From Enterobacter cloacae (lineage in GTDB: Bacteria > Pseudomonadota > Gammaproteobacteria > Enterobacterales > Enterobacteriaceae): a DNA stretch of 64,000 nucleotides. How positions within the stretch are numbered: the stretch's first letter is position 1; the number at the start of each line of letters is the position of its first letter. Position numbers and translations under genes: made by a program. The notes under the pieces were generated by a model, which saw only the letters and a list, made by a program, of their open reading frames with translations, made no database searches and had not been told where the DNA came from. The stretch covers positions 1-64,000 of the forward strand of contig NZ_JAALCJ010000010.1 of NCBI RefSeq assembly GCF_011078175.1, in the 5' to 3' direction. Positions 55,233 through 64,000 of the stretch are shown here, one piece after another.

Positions 55233-55952
55233 CTATTGCGGCATTGTCACGGTATGGCTGACGGCAGCACCGTAATCATTGATGGCATAAAGCGTAATAG
55301 TGCCACCCTTTACTACAGGTAACGCCCAGCGCGTTGAGCCGAAAGGTGCAATCATCCCAGGCTGTCCCACCGGCGTTTTACGTGTTCCCGTGACAATGTC
55401 CGCATTGCGCAGAGAGATATGGTAAGGCGTAGGGTTCGTCAGCACGATCGCATCGTTAAGCTTCTCAATGCGTAACGCCGTCAACGCCTGGCTGGCATCT
55501 CCGGCGAGCCCGTCCGGACGGTAAAAAATCTTCAGCCGACTTTTCACCACCAGCGCGAGACGATTCTTTTCAGCGTCAGCAGATTTGATCGCCGGATATT
55601 GCATAAAGTTAAACCAGAATACAGATTCACGATCTTGTGGCAGTCCCTTCCCGGTAAATTTAAGACGTAACGCGTGACCCGAATTTGCATTCATGCGAAA
55701 TAATTGTGGCAATGCAATAAAGGGGGCATCGGCATTATCAACCGTCGAGTCCGGATTATTGATATCCATCCAGACCTGAACCAACATCGGCACATCGCCA
55801 TTGTTGCTAAATTCCACCGTTTTTTCTTTTGCGCTGGCAGGATAAATTATCCTGTTACCCTTCAGGACTACACTGGAATATAATGCGGTTGAAAATAAGA
55901 GACAAAAAATAAAAGTCAGAAGCGACCCTATCGCTTTATATTGGATATTCAT
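55233..55952 (-). CDS. periplasmic fimbrial chaperone, proximal gene
   Basis: A 239-residue PapD-like chaperone: signal peptide (IGSLLTFIFCLLFSTALYSS), the G1-type strand GNRIIYPASAKEKTVEFSNN, the signature FWFNFMQYP near residue 108, VKSRLKIFYRPDGL near 140 and TPYHISL near 175. It follows the major subunit gene by 62 bp and precedes the usher, the usual order for chaperone-usher operons. It is quite different from the distal chaperone, so the operon has two distinct chaperones. Confidence 0.92.
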   Translation of the reverse strand: MNIQYKAIGSLLTFIFCLLFSTALYSSVVLKGNRIIYPASAKEKTVEFSNNGDVPMLVQVWMDINNPDSTVDNADAPFIALPQLFRMNANSGHALRLKFTGKGLPQDRESVFWFNFMQYPAIKSADAEKNRLALVVKSRLKIFYRPDGLAGDASQALTALRIEKLNDAIVLTNPTPYHISLRNADIVTGTRKTPVGQPGMIAPFGSTRWALPVVKGGTITLYAINDYGAAVSHTVTMPQ

Positions 55953-56014
55953 AAGCGGACGCCTGTTATTAAAAAGCAGAAAACGGCGCTGCACAGGGCA
56001 GCGCCACAGCCTTG

Positions 56015-56560
56015 TTACAGGTAAGTCACAGCAAATTGCGCGCTGGCTTCCACGGCACCGGCAGTTGCACCGCCAGCTGCGGAGTAATAACGTGCCGTCA
56101 TATCAAACGTTGCCGAACTCTGGCCAGCCTCTCCACCTATCGTTTTAGCAGCGGTTTTTGCGTCACCGCTGGTAAAATCGAGCGGTGAAGTTCCATCCAG
56201 CAGTTGAATCGCCACGTTGGTCGCCGGGCTGGCAGACGCAATGTTTTTCAGGTTAGTCCCATCAATATTAGTGCTAACAAAACGGATTTTTGCCTGTTTT
56301 GATACAGACGTTGCGCTGACATCACATCCGCTCAGCGTGACGGTAAATGGCGTTTCACCTGCGCTTGATCCCGCGCCCACTAGCGTGCTTTTACTGACTG
56401 TTGGCAGAAGCACAACCGGATATGATTCAGAACCATTTATTTGAATGGTACAGGTTTGATCGGTTACTTCACCTAAAAAACGCACGGTGTTATCTGCATA
56501 TACAATATTATTAACGCCTGCAAATATAACGGCCGTTGCAATTAATGTTTTAATTTTCAT
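56015..56560 (-). CDS. major fimbrial subunit (FimA-type pilin)
   Basis: This 181-residue secreted pilin has a signal peptide (KIKTLIATAVIFAGVNNIVYA), then the mature NTVRFLGEVTDQTCTIQING, and a disulfide pair (Cys near residue 37 in DQTCTIQ and Cys near 79 in LSGCDVS). It ends in a hydrophobic strand SAQFAVTYL that can complement neighbouring subunits. It is the first gene of the operon, preceded by GGAGTT ribosome-site sequence, and the usual high-dose pilin position supports its role as the main shaft subunit. The following genes supply chaperone, usher, adhesin and second chaperone. Confidence 0.92.
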   Translation of the reverse strand: MKIKTLIATAVIFAGVNNIVYADNTVRFLGEVTDQTCTIQINGSESYPVVLLPTVSKSTLVGAGSSAGETPFTVTLSGCDVSATSVSKQAKIRFVSTNIDGTNLKNIASASPATNVAIQLLDGTSPLDFTSGDAKTAAKTIGGEAGQSSATFDMTARYYSAAGGATAGAVEASAQFAVTYL

Positions 56561-57043
56561 TTTGCGAACTCCTTAAAAAATCGCATGACCAGATAAGTAT
56601 TTCATCTGGGTGTAAATGCGCCGGCAAGTTAACAATACCCATAATAACTAAAGGTGTAAAGATGTAAGAAATGTTAACAGGCAAAGGAAAAAGATAATGC
56701 GGGGAGATAATATTATATTCATCCCATTCACAGAACAAATATAACAAGCCTAAAAAATAAGCGTGGTGTTGCGCGATTTTTATCGGGGAACACGATAACT
56801 GCATGATTCATGCTAATGTTTTAAATGCAACACGGCAAGAAGGTCATATAAACCCAGTGATTATATTTTTTAAAAAATGAATTAAATTCTCGTTAATCCG
56901 TTTAATCTCATCCACGCACAATATGAATAAACTTTAAATCATCATTGTTAATGATGTTTTTATTTTAACAGAGTTTATCGCAGATCACATTTTACGGCTT
57001 CCGCCCACAGTGGACTGAACCCATAGCCAGGGGTTTCCTGTAG
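56561..57043. other. AT-rich region upstream of the fimbrial operon
   Basis: The 483 bp between the pilin gene and the sodA-type repeat are clearly AT-rich compared with flanking DNA and contain no convincing gene; an open frame of 84 codons on the minus strand (56550-56804) has no protein-like features. They must hold the fimbrial promoter. A short hairpin CATCATT-GTT-AATGATG followed by T (56940-56961) is visible. No inverted repeats of an invertible switch or adjacent recombinase were seen. Confidence 0.6.
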
Positions 57044-57102
57044 ACAAAAAAAGCGAGTCATCAGACTCGCTTCTCACAGGCATCAATGCAACCTTATTTT
57101 TT
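57044..57102. repeat. sodA 3'-end direct repeat, proximal copy
   Basis: The native copy: it holds the last two lysine codons, TAA stop and terminator of sodA on the minus strand. Same orientation and almost identical to 50611-50668, 6.4 kb away. E. coli SodA also ends in AAKK, which indicates that this copy is the original. Confidence 0.95.
57051..57074 (-). terminator. sodA terminator
   Basis: AGCGAGTC-TGAT-GACTCGCT followed by seven T on the minus strand, about 20 bp after the sodA stop. Confidence 0.9.
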
Positions 57103-57714
57103 AGCGGCGAAACGCGCTGCTGCTTCGTCCCAGTTCACCACATCCCAGAAGGCTTTGATGTAGTCAGGGCGACGGTTCTGGAACTTCAGGTAATAAGCGT
57201 GTTCCCACACGTCCAGACCCAGGATTGGGAAACCGGATGCGCCAGAAATCGCTTCACCCATCAGCGGGGAGTCCTGGTTAGCAGTGGAAACCACCGCCAG
57301 TTTGTCACCCTTCAGCACCAGCCACGCCCAGCCAGAGCCGAAACGGGTTGCAGCGGCTTTTTCGAATTCCGCTTTAAAGTTGTCAACGGAACCGAAGTCA
57401 CGCTCGATAGCCGCTTTCAGGTCGCCCTGAAGGATAGTACCGGTTTTCAGGCCTTTCCAGAACAGGCTGTGGTTAGCGTGGCCGCCCGCGTTGTTGCGCA
57501 GCACGGTTTTCTTGTCCGCTGGCAGCTGGTCCAGCTTGGTGATCAGCTCTTCAACAGGCAGATTAGCGAACTCTGGCAGGCTTTCCAGCGCAGCATTCGC
57601 GTTGTTTACATAGGTCTGGTGGTGTTTAGTGTGATGGATTTCCATCGTCTGCTTGTCGAAATGCGGTTCCAGTGCGTCGTAGGCATACGGCAGGGATGGC
57701 AGTGTATAACTCAT
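57094..57714 (-). CDS. sodA: manganese superoxide dismutase
   Basis: SodA converts superoxide to oxygen and peroxide in the cytoplasm. The 206-residue product has the metal ligands of Fe/Mn SODs: His near residue 27 ([11 protein letters not shown]), His near 82 (HANHSLFW), and Asp/His in [11 protein letters not shown] near 168-172; the [10 protein letters not shown] and GWAWLVL segments match the Mn enzyme. The start [13 protein letters not shown] at 57714 gives the E. coli length; a frame of four extra codons extends upstream. Fur and stress control are expected: a Fur box lies upstream. Its 3' end is duplicated beyond the fimbrial operon. Confidence 0.97.
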   Translation of the reverse strand: MSYTLPSLPYAYDALEPHFDKQTMEIHHTKHHQTYVNNANAALESLPEFANLPVEELITKLDQLPADKKTVLRNNAGGHANHSLFWKGLKTGTILQGDLKAAIERDFGSVDNFKAEFEKAAATRFGSGWAWLVLKGDKLAVVSTANQDSPLMGEAISGASGFPILGLDVWEHAYYLKFQNRRPDYIKAFWDVVNWDEAAARFAAKK

Positions 57715-57789
57715 AATCCTCTCCATTATTGTCGGGCGGCACAGCTGTTAATGCCGCGTAAGCAGTTGGTTCATTATAGTTAATTAAAT

Positions 57790-57808
57790 GATATTGAAAA
57801 TGATTATC
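57790..57808. promoter_or_regulatory. Fur box upstream of sodA
   Basis: GATATTGAAAATGATTATC matches the 19-bp Fur consensus GATAATGATAATCATTATC at 16 positions and lies about 75 bp upstream of the sodA start, where E. coli sodA is repressed by Fur. Confidence 0.8.
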
Positions 57809-57857
57809 AATGCCGTAGTTTTTATAAGGTTATTCGTATTTTGATAAATGACAGAAT

Positions 57858-57873
57858 TGTGAGTCTGCTCACG
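57858..57873. promoter_or_regulatory. CRP site in the sodA-rhaT gap
   Basis: TGTGA-GTCTGC-TCACG is a near-perfect CRP motif, about 130 bp upstream of rhaT. It fits the known CRP plus RhaS activation of rhaT in E. coli. Confidence 0.75.
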
Positions 57874-58002
57874 TGCTTAACGTGCTGATTGCCATCCTGA
57901 ACAAAAGTGCGGCAACCTTCTGAAGGTTCCCAAACCGCCTCATTTTTACACTCATCAAGTCGGCGGGAAGCCTCCGGCTATAAAAACGATGAGGATGTAA
58001 AA

Positions 58003-59037
58003 ATGAATCATGCGATTACGATGGGTATCTTCTGGCATTTGATAGGCGCGGCCAGTGCAGCCTGTTTCTATGCCCCGTTTAAAAAGGTGAAAGGCTGGTC
58101 ATGGGAAACCATGTGGTCCGTAGGCGGTACCGTGTCCTGGCTGATTTTGCCGTGGACAATCAGCGCCATGCTGCTGCCCGATTTCTGGGGCTACTTCTCC
58201 TCCTTCAACGCCTCCACCCTGCTACCGGTATTCCTGTTTGGCGCGATGTGGGGCATCGGTAATATCAACTACGGCCTCACCATGCGCTACCTCGGCATGT
58301 CGATGGGGATTGGCATCGCGATTGGCATTACGCTGATTGTTGGCACCCTGATGACGCCAATCCTCAACGGCCACTTCGACGTGCTGATCAACACTCAGGG
58401 CGGGCGAATGACGCTGCTGGGCGTGCTGGTGGCGGTGATCGGCGTGGGCATCGTCACCCGCGCAGGCCAGCTGAAAGAACGCAAGATGGGCATCAAAGCC
58501 GAAGAGTTCAACCTGAAGAAAGGGCTGCTGCTGGCGGTGATGTGCGGCGTCTTCTCGGCAGGCATGTCGTTCGCCATGAACGCCGCCAAACCAATGCACG
58601 ACGCCGCTGCGGCGCTGGGCGTTGACCCGCTGTACGCTGCCCTGCCAAGCTACGTAGTGATCATGGGCGGCGGCGCGCTGGTAAACCTCGGCTTCTGCTT
58701 CATTCGTCTGGCAAAAGTGAAGAACCTGTCAGTAAAAGCCGACTTCTCGCTGGCAAAACCGCTGATCGTCACCAACGTCCTGCTTTCCGCCCTCGGCGGC
58801 CTGATGTGGTATCTGCAATTCTTCTTCTACGCCTGGGGTCACGCCAGTATTCCGGCGCAGTATGACTACATGAGCTGGATGCTGCACATGAGCTTCTACG
58901 TGCTGTGCGGTGGACTGGTTGGGCTGGTGCTAAAGGAGTGGAACAATGCCGGACGTCGCCCGGTTGGCGTCCTGAGTCTGGGTTGCGTGGTAATTATTAT
59001 CGCCGCTAACATTGTTGGCCTCGGTATGGCGAACTGA
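58003..59037 (+). CDS. rhaT: L-rhamnose:proton symporter
   Basis: RhaT brings L-rhamnose into the cell with a proton. The 344-residue protein has ten hydrophobic segments beginning with [20 protein letters not shown], and regions such as [21 protein letters not shown] are almost identical to E. coli. The ATG at 58003 follows GAGGAT and gives the E. coli length; the frame is open another 32 codons upstream without conservation. Its stop codon directly abuts the convergent rhaR stop. Confidence 0.96.
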   Translation: MNHAITMGIFWHLIGAASAACFYAPFKKVKGWSWETMWSVGGTVSWLILPWTISAMLLPDFWGYFSSFNASTLLPVFLFGAMWGIGNINYGLTMRYLGMSMGIGIAIGITLIVGTLMTPILNGHFDVLINTQGGRMTLLGVLVAVIGVGIVTRAGQLKERKMGIKAEEFNLKKGLLLAVMCGVFSAGMSFAMNAAKPMHDAAAALGVDPLYAALPSYVVIMGGGALVNLGFCFIRLAKVKNLSVKADFSLAKPLIVTNVLLSALGGLMWYLQFFFYAWGHASIPAQYDYMSWMLHMSFYVLCGGLVGLVLKEWNNAGRRPVGVLSLGCVVIIIAANIVGLGMAN

Positions 59038-59886
59038 TTACGCGGCCTTTCGACTGCGATGACGCCACTGAACCGGCGTCATCCCCACCTCGCGGTTAAA
59101 CACCACCGAAAAGTAGTTACTGTCCTCAAAGCCGCAGCGCATCGCCACTTCACTGACCATCAGCTCCGTATGCTGTAACAGATACTGAGCATGGCAAACG
59201 CGCAGCTGGCGCAGATAGTGGTTTACCGTCATCCCCGTCTGGGTGCGGAACTGCTGGCGTAGCGCGCGCTCGCTGCACTGCTCCTGCTCGCAGAATTTTT
59301 CCAGCACGAAACTCTTGTTCAGGCTGCCCGCAAGCCGGGTGATTAGCTTATCCAGCAGCGCTTCCTGCGTAGTCGCATAGGGATTATCCGTGGCGTAACG
59401 ATGGCGCTTCAGGGTCATCACCAGCTGGGCAAAAAGCAGCTCCGACATCTGGTTTGCCACCGGATCGCTCTTCTGGCTCTCCTGCTCCAGCTGGGAAATG
59501 GTCTGGCGCACCTGAGCCATGCCGTTGCTGCTTAAGCGCCAGTGCGGTTCGCCTCTGGCATCATGAAATCCGGGGATATTGCCCGCCCAGTCGACATTCA
59601 ATTTAAGCCTGTCAGGGCAGTAGATGACGTTCTGCAACACCAGATCGTTAACCGAGGCGTAGGAGTGTTTATCTTCAGCGCGAATATAAAACAGGTCTCC
59701 GCGCGTGATGCGGTAGGGACGGTCGTTGAGGACGTGCAGGCCGTTGCCCCGCCACACCAGCACCAGCTCGCAAAACTCGTGGGTGTGCTCGGCAAAGACG
59801 TTTTGCGGGTAGCGGTCGGCCACCGCGACGGCCTGACTCGCGGAGGCAAAAAAATCATCTTTGCGAAGAATGAGCTGAGCAGCCAC
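59038..59886 (-). CDS. rhaR: rhamnose-responsive activator RhaR, AraC family
   Basis: RhaR binds L-rhamnose and activates rhaSR. The 282-residue product has a cupin-like N-terminal sugar-binding domain ([21 protein letters not shown]) and a C-terminal AraC/XylS double helix-turn-helix ([21 protein letters not shown] and [22 protein letters not shown]). It is the second gene of rhaSR, 73 bp after the rhaS stop codon. Its stop codon directly adjoins that of the convergent rhaT. Confidence 0.95.
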   Translation of the reverse strand: MAAQLILRKDDFFASASQAVAVADRYPQNVFAEHTHEFCELVLVWRGNGLHVLNDRPYRITRGDLFYIRAEDKHSYASVNDLVLQNVIYCPDRLKLNVDWAGNIPGFHDARGEPHWRLSSNGMAQVRQTISQLEQESQKSDPVANQMSELLFAQLVMTLKRHRYATDNPYATTQEALLDKLITRLAGSLNKSFVLEKFCEQEQCSERALRQQFRTQTGMTVNHYLRQLRVCHAQYLLQHTELMVSEVAMRCGFEDSNYFSVVFNREVGMTPVQWRHRSRKAA

Positions 59887-59959
59887 ACCACAACCTCTAC
59901 GGCGAATAACCGGACATTATTAGCCTTTTTGCAGCAAAAAAACGGTGACTGCCCTCGCG

Positions 59960-60796
59960 TTACTGAAGCAACGCGTCTTTCCCCTGACGGATATCGCGCG
60001 GCGACCAGCTAAATTCCCGACGAAACAGCGTCGAAAAGTGGTTACTGTCGCCGAAACCGCAGCGATAGGCGATATCGGTGACGCTTTCGTCGGTATGACG
60101 TAAAAGGTGACGCGCTTTGATCAGGCGCAGACGGTTAAGGTAACGCTGCGGCGTCAGGCCGGTATGCTGCTTGAGCTGGCGATGCAGCGTGCGCAGCGAG
60201 AGCGAAAAGTCATCTGCCAGCGTTTCCCAACAGACATCTTCGGCGAAGTGATCTTCCAGCCAGGCCATCAGCTGGTTCAGGCGCGCGTCGTTATTTTCCA
60301 GCCCTTCCACCAGGCTGCTGCGGCGCAGCAGCACCAGCAGCTGCATAAACAGCAGCTCGCGAGTGGCAATCGCGTGCGTCTCCTGCCCGTCCTCGCTTTG
60401 CTCCATCTGGCTCACCAGCTGACGCACCTGCTGCAATGTGGACTGATTCACCCGCCAGTGCGACGGATAGTGTCCGTCTTTCTCCTGCGGCAACAGCTGA
60501 TTCAGCCCGGAGAGAAACTGGAACGCATCCGGAGAACGATAAAGCACATTAGTCAGGCACAGGTTGTCGGTATGTTCATACAGGTGCCTGTCGTGGTCGC
60601 GCACGAAGCACACCGTACCGCCGCTGATGGTATACGGCTGACCGTTAAACACGTGGATGCCCGTTCCGTGCTCAACAATCACAATTTCATGAAAATCATG
60701 ATGATGTTCCGGGAACGCAGCCTGAGGAAGCCGTGGCTCAATCGCGACGGGAGAGGCCCCCGAAGGAAAAAAATCGATGCTGTGCAGTACGGTCAT
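59960..60796 (-). CDS. rhaS: rhamnose-responsive activator RhaS, AraC family
   Basis: RhaS with L-rhamnose activates rhaBAD and rhaT. The 278-residue product has a cupin sensor domain with a histidine-rich start ([18 protein letters not shown]) and a C-terminal DNA-binding region ([42 protein letters not shown]). The start [10 protein letters not shown] at 60796 matches E. coli; the frame is open five codons upstream. It diverges from rhaB across about 300 bp with CRP and RhaS sites. Confidence 0.96.
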   Translation of the reverse strand: MTVLHSIDFFPSGASPVAIEPRLPQAAFPEHHHDFHEIVIVEHGTGIHVFNGQPYTISGGTVCFVRDHDRHLYEHTDNLCLTNVLYRSPDAFQFLSGLNQLLPQEKDGHYPSHWRVNQSTLQQVRQLVSQMEQSEDGQETHAIATRELLFMQLLVLLRRSSLVEGLENNDARLNQLMAWLEDHFAEDVCWETLADDFSLSLRTLHRQLKQHTGLTPQRYLNRLRLIKARHLLRHTDESVTDIAYRCGFGDSNHFSTLFRREFSWSPRDIRQGKDALLQ

Positions 60797-60971
60797 AACG
60801 GCCCCCACCAATGAGAAAAGTTCTCAAAATAGTAATTAAGGCCTTCCTCGCTCACCTTAAATTTTTGACAGCAAACCGCGCAAAAGCTGCCGGTTTTTCA
60901 AGAAACGGGCGGAAAGATCGGGAAATGCGGTCAGCGTCACACTGCCTGTAAACCCCGCCATTACTGGAAAC

Positions 60972-61047
60972 TGTGAACTCCCTCACGTTCATCTTTGCTT
61001 TCTTGCCAGCGCGAGATTTGGGCTGTCAGTGGCGAGAAGGTGGCTAT
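60972..61047 (+). promoter_or_regulatory. rhaBAD promoter: CRP site and RhaS half-sites
   Basis: TGTGA-ACTCCC-TCACG (60972-60987) is a CRP motif, followed directly by TTCATCTTTGCTTTCTTGCC (60988-61007) and a second related element GCTGTCAGTGGCGAGAAGGTGGC (around 61021-61043), closely similar to the two RhaS half-sites of the E. coli rhaBAD promoter. The rest of the 301-bp gap toward rhaS (60797-60970) should hold the rhaSR promoter and RhaR sites, which were not resolved by eye. Confidence 0.8.
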
Positions 61048-61097
61048 TTCTTCCCTTTCTTACACTCATCGCTAATGACTTAAGAAAGGACCCGACC

Positions 61098-62567
61098 ATG
61101 ACTTTTCGCCATTGTGTGGCTGTCGATTTAGGCGCATCCAGCGGCCGTGTAATGCTCGCCACCTGGGACTGTGACCTGCACACCCTTACGCTTCGCGAAA
61201 TGCACCGTTTCGCCAATTGTCTGCAAAAACAGGACGGTTTTGTTACCTGGGATATTGATGCGCTGGAAGCTGAGATCCGTACCGGGCTTCACAACGTCTG
61301 CAAAGACGGCATTCGCATCGACAGTATCGGCATTGATACCTGGGGCGTGGATTATGTGCTGCTGGACAGTCAAGGCGAGCGCGTCGGCCTGCCCGTCTCC
61401 TACCGAGACAGCCGCACCGATGGACTAATGGCGCACGCCATCGCGCAGCTTGGCAAAGAGGACATCTATGGTCGTAGCGGCATCCAGTTTCTGCCGTTTA
61501 ACACGCTGTACCAGCTGCGCGCGCTGGTAGAGCAACAGCCGGAGCTGGTCGAAAAGGTGGCGCATGCGTTACTGATCCCGGATTACCTAAGCTACCGTCT
61601 GACCGGCAACATGAACTGGGAATATACCAACGCCACCACCACGCAGCTGGTCAATATCAACACCGATAACTGGGATGAACATCTGCTGGCCTGGACCGGC
61701 GCCTCGCCATCCTGGTTTGGCACGCCAACCCATCCGGGCAATGTGATTGGTCACTGGCTTTGCCCGCAGGGGAATGAAATCCCTGTTGTCGCCGTCGCCA
61801 GCCATGACACCGCGAGCGCGGTCATTGCTTCGCCGCTCGCCAGCAAAGACGCGGCCTACCTTTCCTCCGGCACCTGGTCGCTAATGGGCTTTGAGAGTAA
61901 AACCCCTTACACCAGCGATGCCGCGCTGGCCGCGAACATCACCAATGAAGGCGGCGCCGAAGGCCGCTACCGCGTGCTGAAGAACATCATGGGCCTGTGG
62001 CTGCTCCAGCGGGTGCTGAAAGAGCAGAACATCACCGACCTGACCGCGCTTATCGCGGAAACCGAAACGCTGAAGGCCTGCACCTACCTGATTAACCCAA
62101 ACGACGACCGCTTTATTAACCCGGTGCATATGAGCGCTGAAATCCAGGCCGCCTGTTTTGAAGCGGGGCAACCCGTACCTTCCCGCCCCGCCGAGCTGGC
62201 GCGCTGCATTTTTGACAGCCTCGCCCTACTCTATGCCGACATCCTGAGTGAACTGGCTGACCTTCGCGGTAAACCGTTCAGCCAACTGCATATCGTGGGC
62301 GGCGGATGCCAGAACCAGCTGCTGAACCAGCTCTGCGCCGATGCCTGCGGCATTACCGTGGTGGCAGGTCCGATAGAAGCCTCCACGCTCGGCAATATCG
62401 GCATTCAGCTGATGACCCTGGACGAACTTTCAAACGTCGACGATTTCCGTTCGGTGGTGACGGCGAATAACAGCCTGACCACTTTCATCCCCCATCCCTG
62501 CCATGAAATTGCCCGCTATCGGGCGCAGTTTCAGCAAAAACGACTGACTAAGGAGCTTTGCGCATGA
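61098..62567 (+). CDS. rhaB: L-rhamnulokinase
   Basis: RhaB phosphorylates L-rhamnulose at position 1. The 489-residue FGGY-family kinase begins with the phosphate-binding [13 protein letters not shown]; the segments [12 protein letters not shown] near residue 80, [10 protein letters not shown] near 235, [13 protein letters not shown] near 255 and [15 protein letters not shown] near 400 all match the E. coli enzyme. The start at 61098 follows an AGGA site; a 23-codon upstream extension is not conserved. It overlaps rhaA by 4 bp (ATGA). Confidence 0.97.
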   Translation: MTFRHCVAVDLGASSGRVMLATWDCDLHTLTLREMHRFANCLQKQDGFVTWDIDALEAEIRTGLHNVCKDGIRIDSIGIDTWGVDYVLLDSQGERVGLPVSYRDSRTDGLMAHAIAQLGKEDIYGRSGIQFLPFNTLYQLRALVEQQPELVEKVAHALLIPDYLSYRLTGNMNWEYTNATTTQLVNINTDNWDEHLLAWTGASPSWFGTPTHPGNVIGHWLCPQGNEIPVVAVASHDTASAVIASPLASKDAAYLSSGTWSLMGFESKTPYTSDAALAANITNEGGAEGRYRVLKNIMGLWLLQRVLKEQNITDLTALIAETETLKACTYLINPNDDRFINPVHMSAEIQAACFEAGQPVPSRPAELARCIFDSLALLYADILSELADLRGKPFSQLHIVGGGCQNQLLNQLCADACGITVVAGPIEASTLGNIGIQLMTLDELSNVDDFRSVVTANNSLTTFIPHPCHEIARYRAQFQQKRLTKELCA

Positions 62568-63823
62568 CCACTCAACTTGAACAAGCCTGGGACCTGGCTA
62601 AACAGCGTTTCGCCGCCGTTGGCGTGGATGTCGAAGAGGCGCTGCGCCAGCTCGACCGTCTGCCCGTTTCTATGCACTGCTGGCAGGGCGATGACGTCGC
62701 CGGTTTCGAGAACCCGGGCGGTTCCCTGACGGGTGGCATTCAGGCCACGGGTAACTACCCGGGCAAAGCGCGCAACGCGACCGAACTGCGTGCGGATCTG
62801 GAGCTGGCGCTGAGCCTGATCCCGGGGCCAAAACGCCTGAACCTGCACGCGATTTATCTCGAATCCGACGCGCCGGTCGCGCGTAACGAAATCAAACCGG
62901 AACACTTTAAGAACTGGGTGGAGTGGGCAAAGGCCAACCGGCTGGGACTGGATTTTAACCCGTCCTGCTTCTCGCACCCGCTGAGCACGGACGGGTTTAC
63001 CCTTGCGCACGCCAACGACGACATCCGTCAGTTCTGGATCGACCATGTCAAAGCCAGCCGCCGCGTCTCCGCATACTTCGGCGAACAGCTCGGCACACCA
63101 TCGGTAATGAATATCTGGATCCCGGACGGTATGAAGGACATTACCGTAGACCGACTGGCCCCGCGTCAGCGCCTGCTGGCCGCGCTGGATGAGGCCATCA
63201 GCGAAAAACTGGACCCGGCGCACCACATCGATGCCGTCGAGAGCAAGCTGTTCGGCATTGGGGCAGAGAGCTACACCGTCGGCTCAAACGAGTTCTACAT
63301 GGGTTACGCCACCAGCCGCCAGACCGCGCTGTGCCTGGATGCCGGCCACTTCCATCCAACTGAGGTGATCTCCGACAAGATCTCCGCCGCCATGCTCTTC
63401 GTGCCGCGCCTGCTGCTGCACGTCAGCCGTCCGGTGCGCTGGGACAGCGACCACGTGGTTCTGCTGGATGACGAAACCCAGGCGATTGCCAGCGAAATCA
63501 TCCGCCACGACCTGTTCGACCGCGTACACATTGGCCTCGACTTCTTCGACGCCTCCATCAACCGCATCGCGGCGTGGGTAATCGGCACCCGCAACATGAA
63601 GAAAGCCCTGCTGCGCGCGCTGCTGGAGCCTGTCGCCGCCCTGAAACAGCTGGAAGAAAACGGCGACTACACCGCGCGCCTGGCACTGCTGGAAGAACAG
63701 AAATCCTTGCCATGGCAGGCGGTGTGGGAGATGTACTGCCAGCGTCATGATGCGCCAGCGGGCAGCCAGTGGCTGGACAACGTGCGGGCATATGAGAAAG
63801 ACGTGTTGAGCCAGCGCGGGTAA
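62564..63823 (+). CDS. rhaA: L-rhamnose isomerase
   Basis: RhaA converts L-rhamnose to L-rhamnulose with divalent metal ions. The 419-residue product matches the E. coli enzyme throughout; metal-binding and catalytic residues lie in [10 protein letters not shown] near residue 101, [11 protein letters not shown] near 130, [24 protein letters not shown] near 225-250, [12 protein letters not shown] near 265 and [10 protein letters not shown] near 302. Translationally coupled to rhaB. A double palindromic repeat separates it from rhaD. Confidence 0.97.
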   Translation: MTTQLEQAWDLAKQRFAAVGVDVEEALRQLDRLPVSMHCWQGDDVAGFENPGGSLTGGIQATGNYPGKARNATELRADLELALSLIPGPKRLNLHAIYLESDAPVARNEIKPEHFKNWVEWAKANRLGLDFNPSCFSHPLSTDGFTLAHANDDIRQFWIDHVKASRRVSAYFGEQLGTPSVMNIWIPDGMKDITVDRLAPRQRLLAALDEAISEKLDPAHHIDAVESKLFGIGAESYTVGSNEFYMGYATSRQTALCLDAGHFHPTEVISDKISAAMLFVPRLLLHVSRPVRWDSDHVVLLDDETQAIASEIIRHDLFDRVHIGLDFFDASINRIAAWVIGTRNMKKALLRALLEPVAALKQLEENGDYTARLALLEEQKSLPWQAVWEMYCQRHDAPAGSQWLDNVRAYEKDVLSQRG

Positions 63824-63826
63824 TTG

Positions 63827-63910
63827 CCCCCTCATCCCTGCCCTCTCCCCAAAGGTGAGAGGGAGCAAACCATCCCCTCTTCCCGATGGGGAGAGGGTTA
63901 GGGTGAGGGG
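63827..63910. repeat. CCCTCTCCC-type palindromic repeat, copy 8 (double), inside rhaBAD
   Basis: CCCCTCATCCCTGCCCTCTCCCCAAAGGTGAGAGGG followed by CCCCTCTTCCCGATGGGGAGAGGG and the tail TTAGGGTGAGGGG. It occupies most of the 120-bp gap between rhaA and rhaD, so it lies within the operon mRNA and can form two hairpins. Confidence 0.82.
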
Positions 63911-63943
63911 AAACTCTCACCGCGATAACTGGAAAAGAAAACT

Positions 63944-64000
63944 ATGCAAACCATCACTACCTCCTGGTTCGTCCAGGGCATGATCAAAGCCACCTCCGAT
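63944..64000 (+). CDS. rhaD: L-rhamnulose-1-phosphate aldolase, first 19 codons
   Basis: RhaD splits L-rhamnulose 1-phosphate into dihydroxyacetone phosphate and L-lactaldehyde. Only the N-terminus is in the window: MQTITTSWFVQGMIKATSD, which is nearly identical to the start of E. coli RhaD. The position after rhaA in the same direction confirms it. The gene continues past the right edge. Confidence 0.92.
   Translation, partial: MQTITTSWFVQGMIKATSD

Noticed and set aside
56550-56804. Open frame of 84 codons ahead of the pilin gene
   Set aside because: It is AT-rich intergenic sequence overlapping the pilin start; composition and lack of a ribosome site argue against a gene.

Overview
The window is a contiguous piece of an enterobacterial chromosome. 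Nearly every protein can be matched by eye to an Escherichia coli K-12 counterpart, and the order follows the K-12 arc from rrnB through murI-btuB-trmA, oxyR, arg, ppc, met, priA-ftsN-hslVU, glpFKX, tpiA-pfkA and cpx to the rhamnose genes. Sequence divergence, the dispersed intergenic palindromes and the added genes suggest Enterobacter or a close relative (Lelliottia, Leclercia) rather than Escherichia; the genus is an inference.

Layout. 1-3400: the 5' tip of a 16S rRNA gene with its leader and tandem promoters, then murI overlapping btuB, which has a cobalamin riboswitch. 3400-8400: trmA, yijD-fabR, sthA, oxyR and the small RNA OxyS. 8400-17200: argHBC diverging from argE across ArgR boxes, ppc and gldA; the K-12 genes between ppc and gldA are absent. 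17200-25600: katG, metF, metBL and metJ with MetJ boxes, plus a KdgM-like porin gene that K-12 lacks here. 25600-34600: rpmE, priA, cytR, ftsN, hslVU, menA, rraA, zapB. 34600-46950: glpFK-glpX, fpr, yiiR, yiiQ, tpiA, an added SLC13-type transporter, cdh, sbp, pfkA, fieF. 46950-50600: cpxP with the 3'-derived small RNA CpxQ, cpxRA and yiiM. 50600-57100: a chaperone-usher fimbrial operon between yiiM and sodA, where K-12 has kdgT. 57100-64000: sodA, rhaT, rhaRS, rhaBA and the first codons of rhaD.

The most notable accessory feature is the fimbrial island. It is bounded by direct repeats of about 58 bp made of the last codons, stop and terminator of sodA. The last chaperone gene of the operon ends inside one repeat, so its final two lysine codons, stop and terminator are sodA-derived sequence. 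This is what insertion at the sodA 3' end with duplication of the site would leave, and recombination between the repeats could remove the island without damaging sodA. Other accessory signals are the KdgM-like porin with TGGCAA-type repeats upstream, the SLC13 permease, a possible MetJ operator beside btuB, and eight copies of a CCCTCTCCC-type palindrome in intergenic DNA, one of them inside the rha operon.

The rest is housekeeping: peptidoglycan precursor, arginine and methionine synthesis, anaplerosis, oxidative-stress and envelope-stress control, glycerol and rhamnose catabolism, replication restart and cell division. No integrase, transposase, CRISPR array or tRNA gene was found. No clearly broken gene was seen; only the 16S rRNA gene and rhaD are cut by the window ends.
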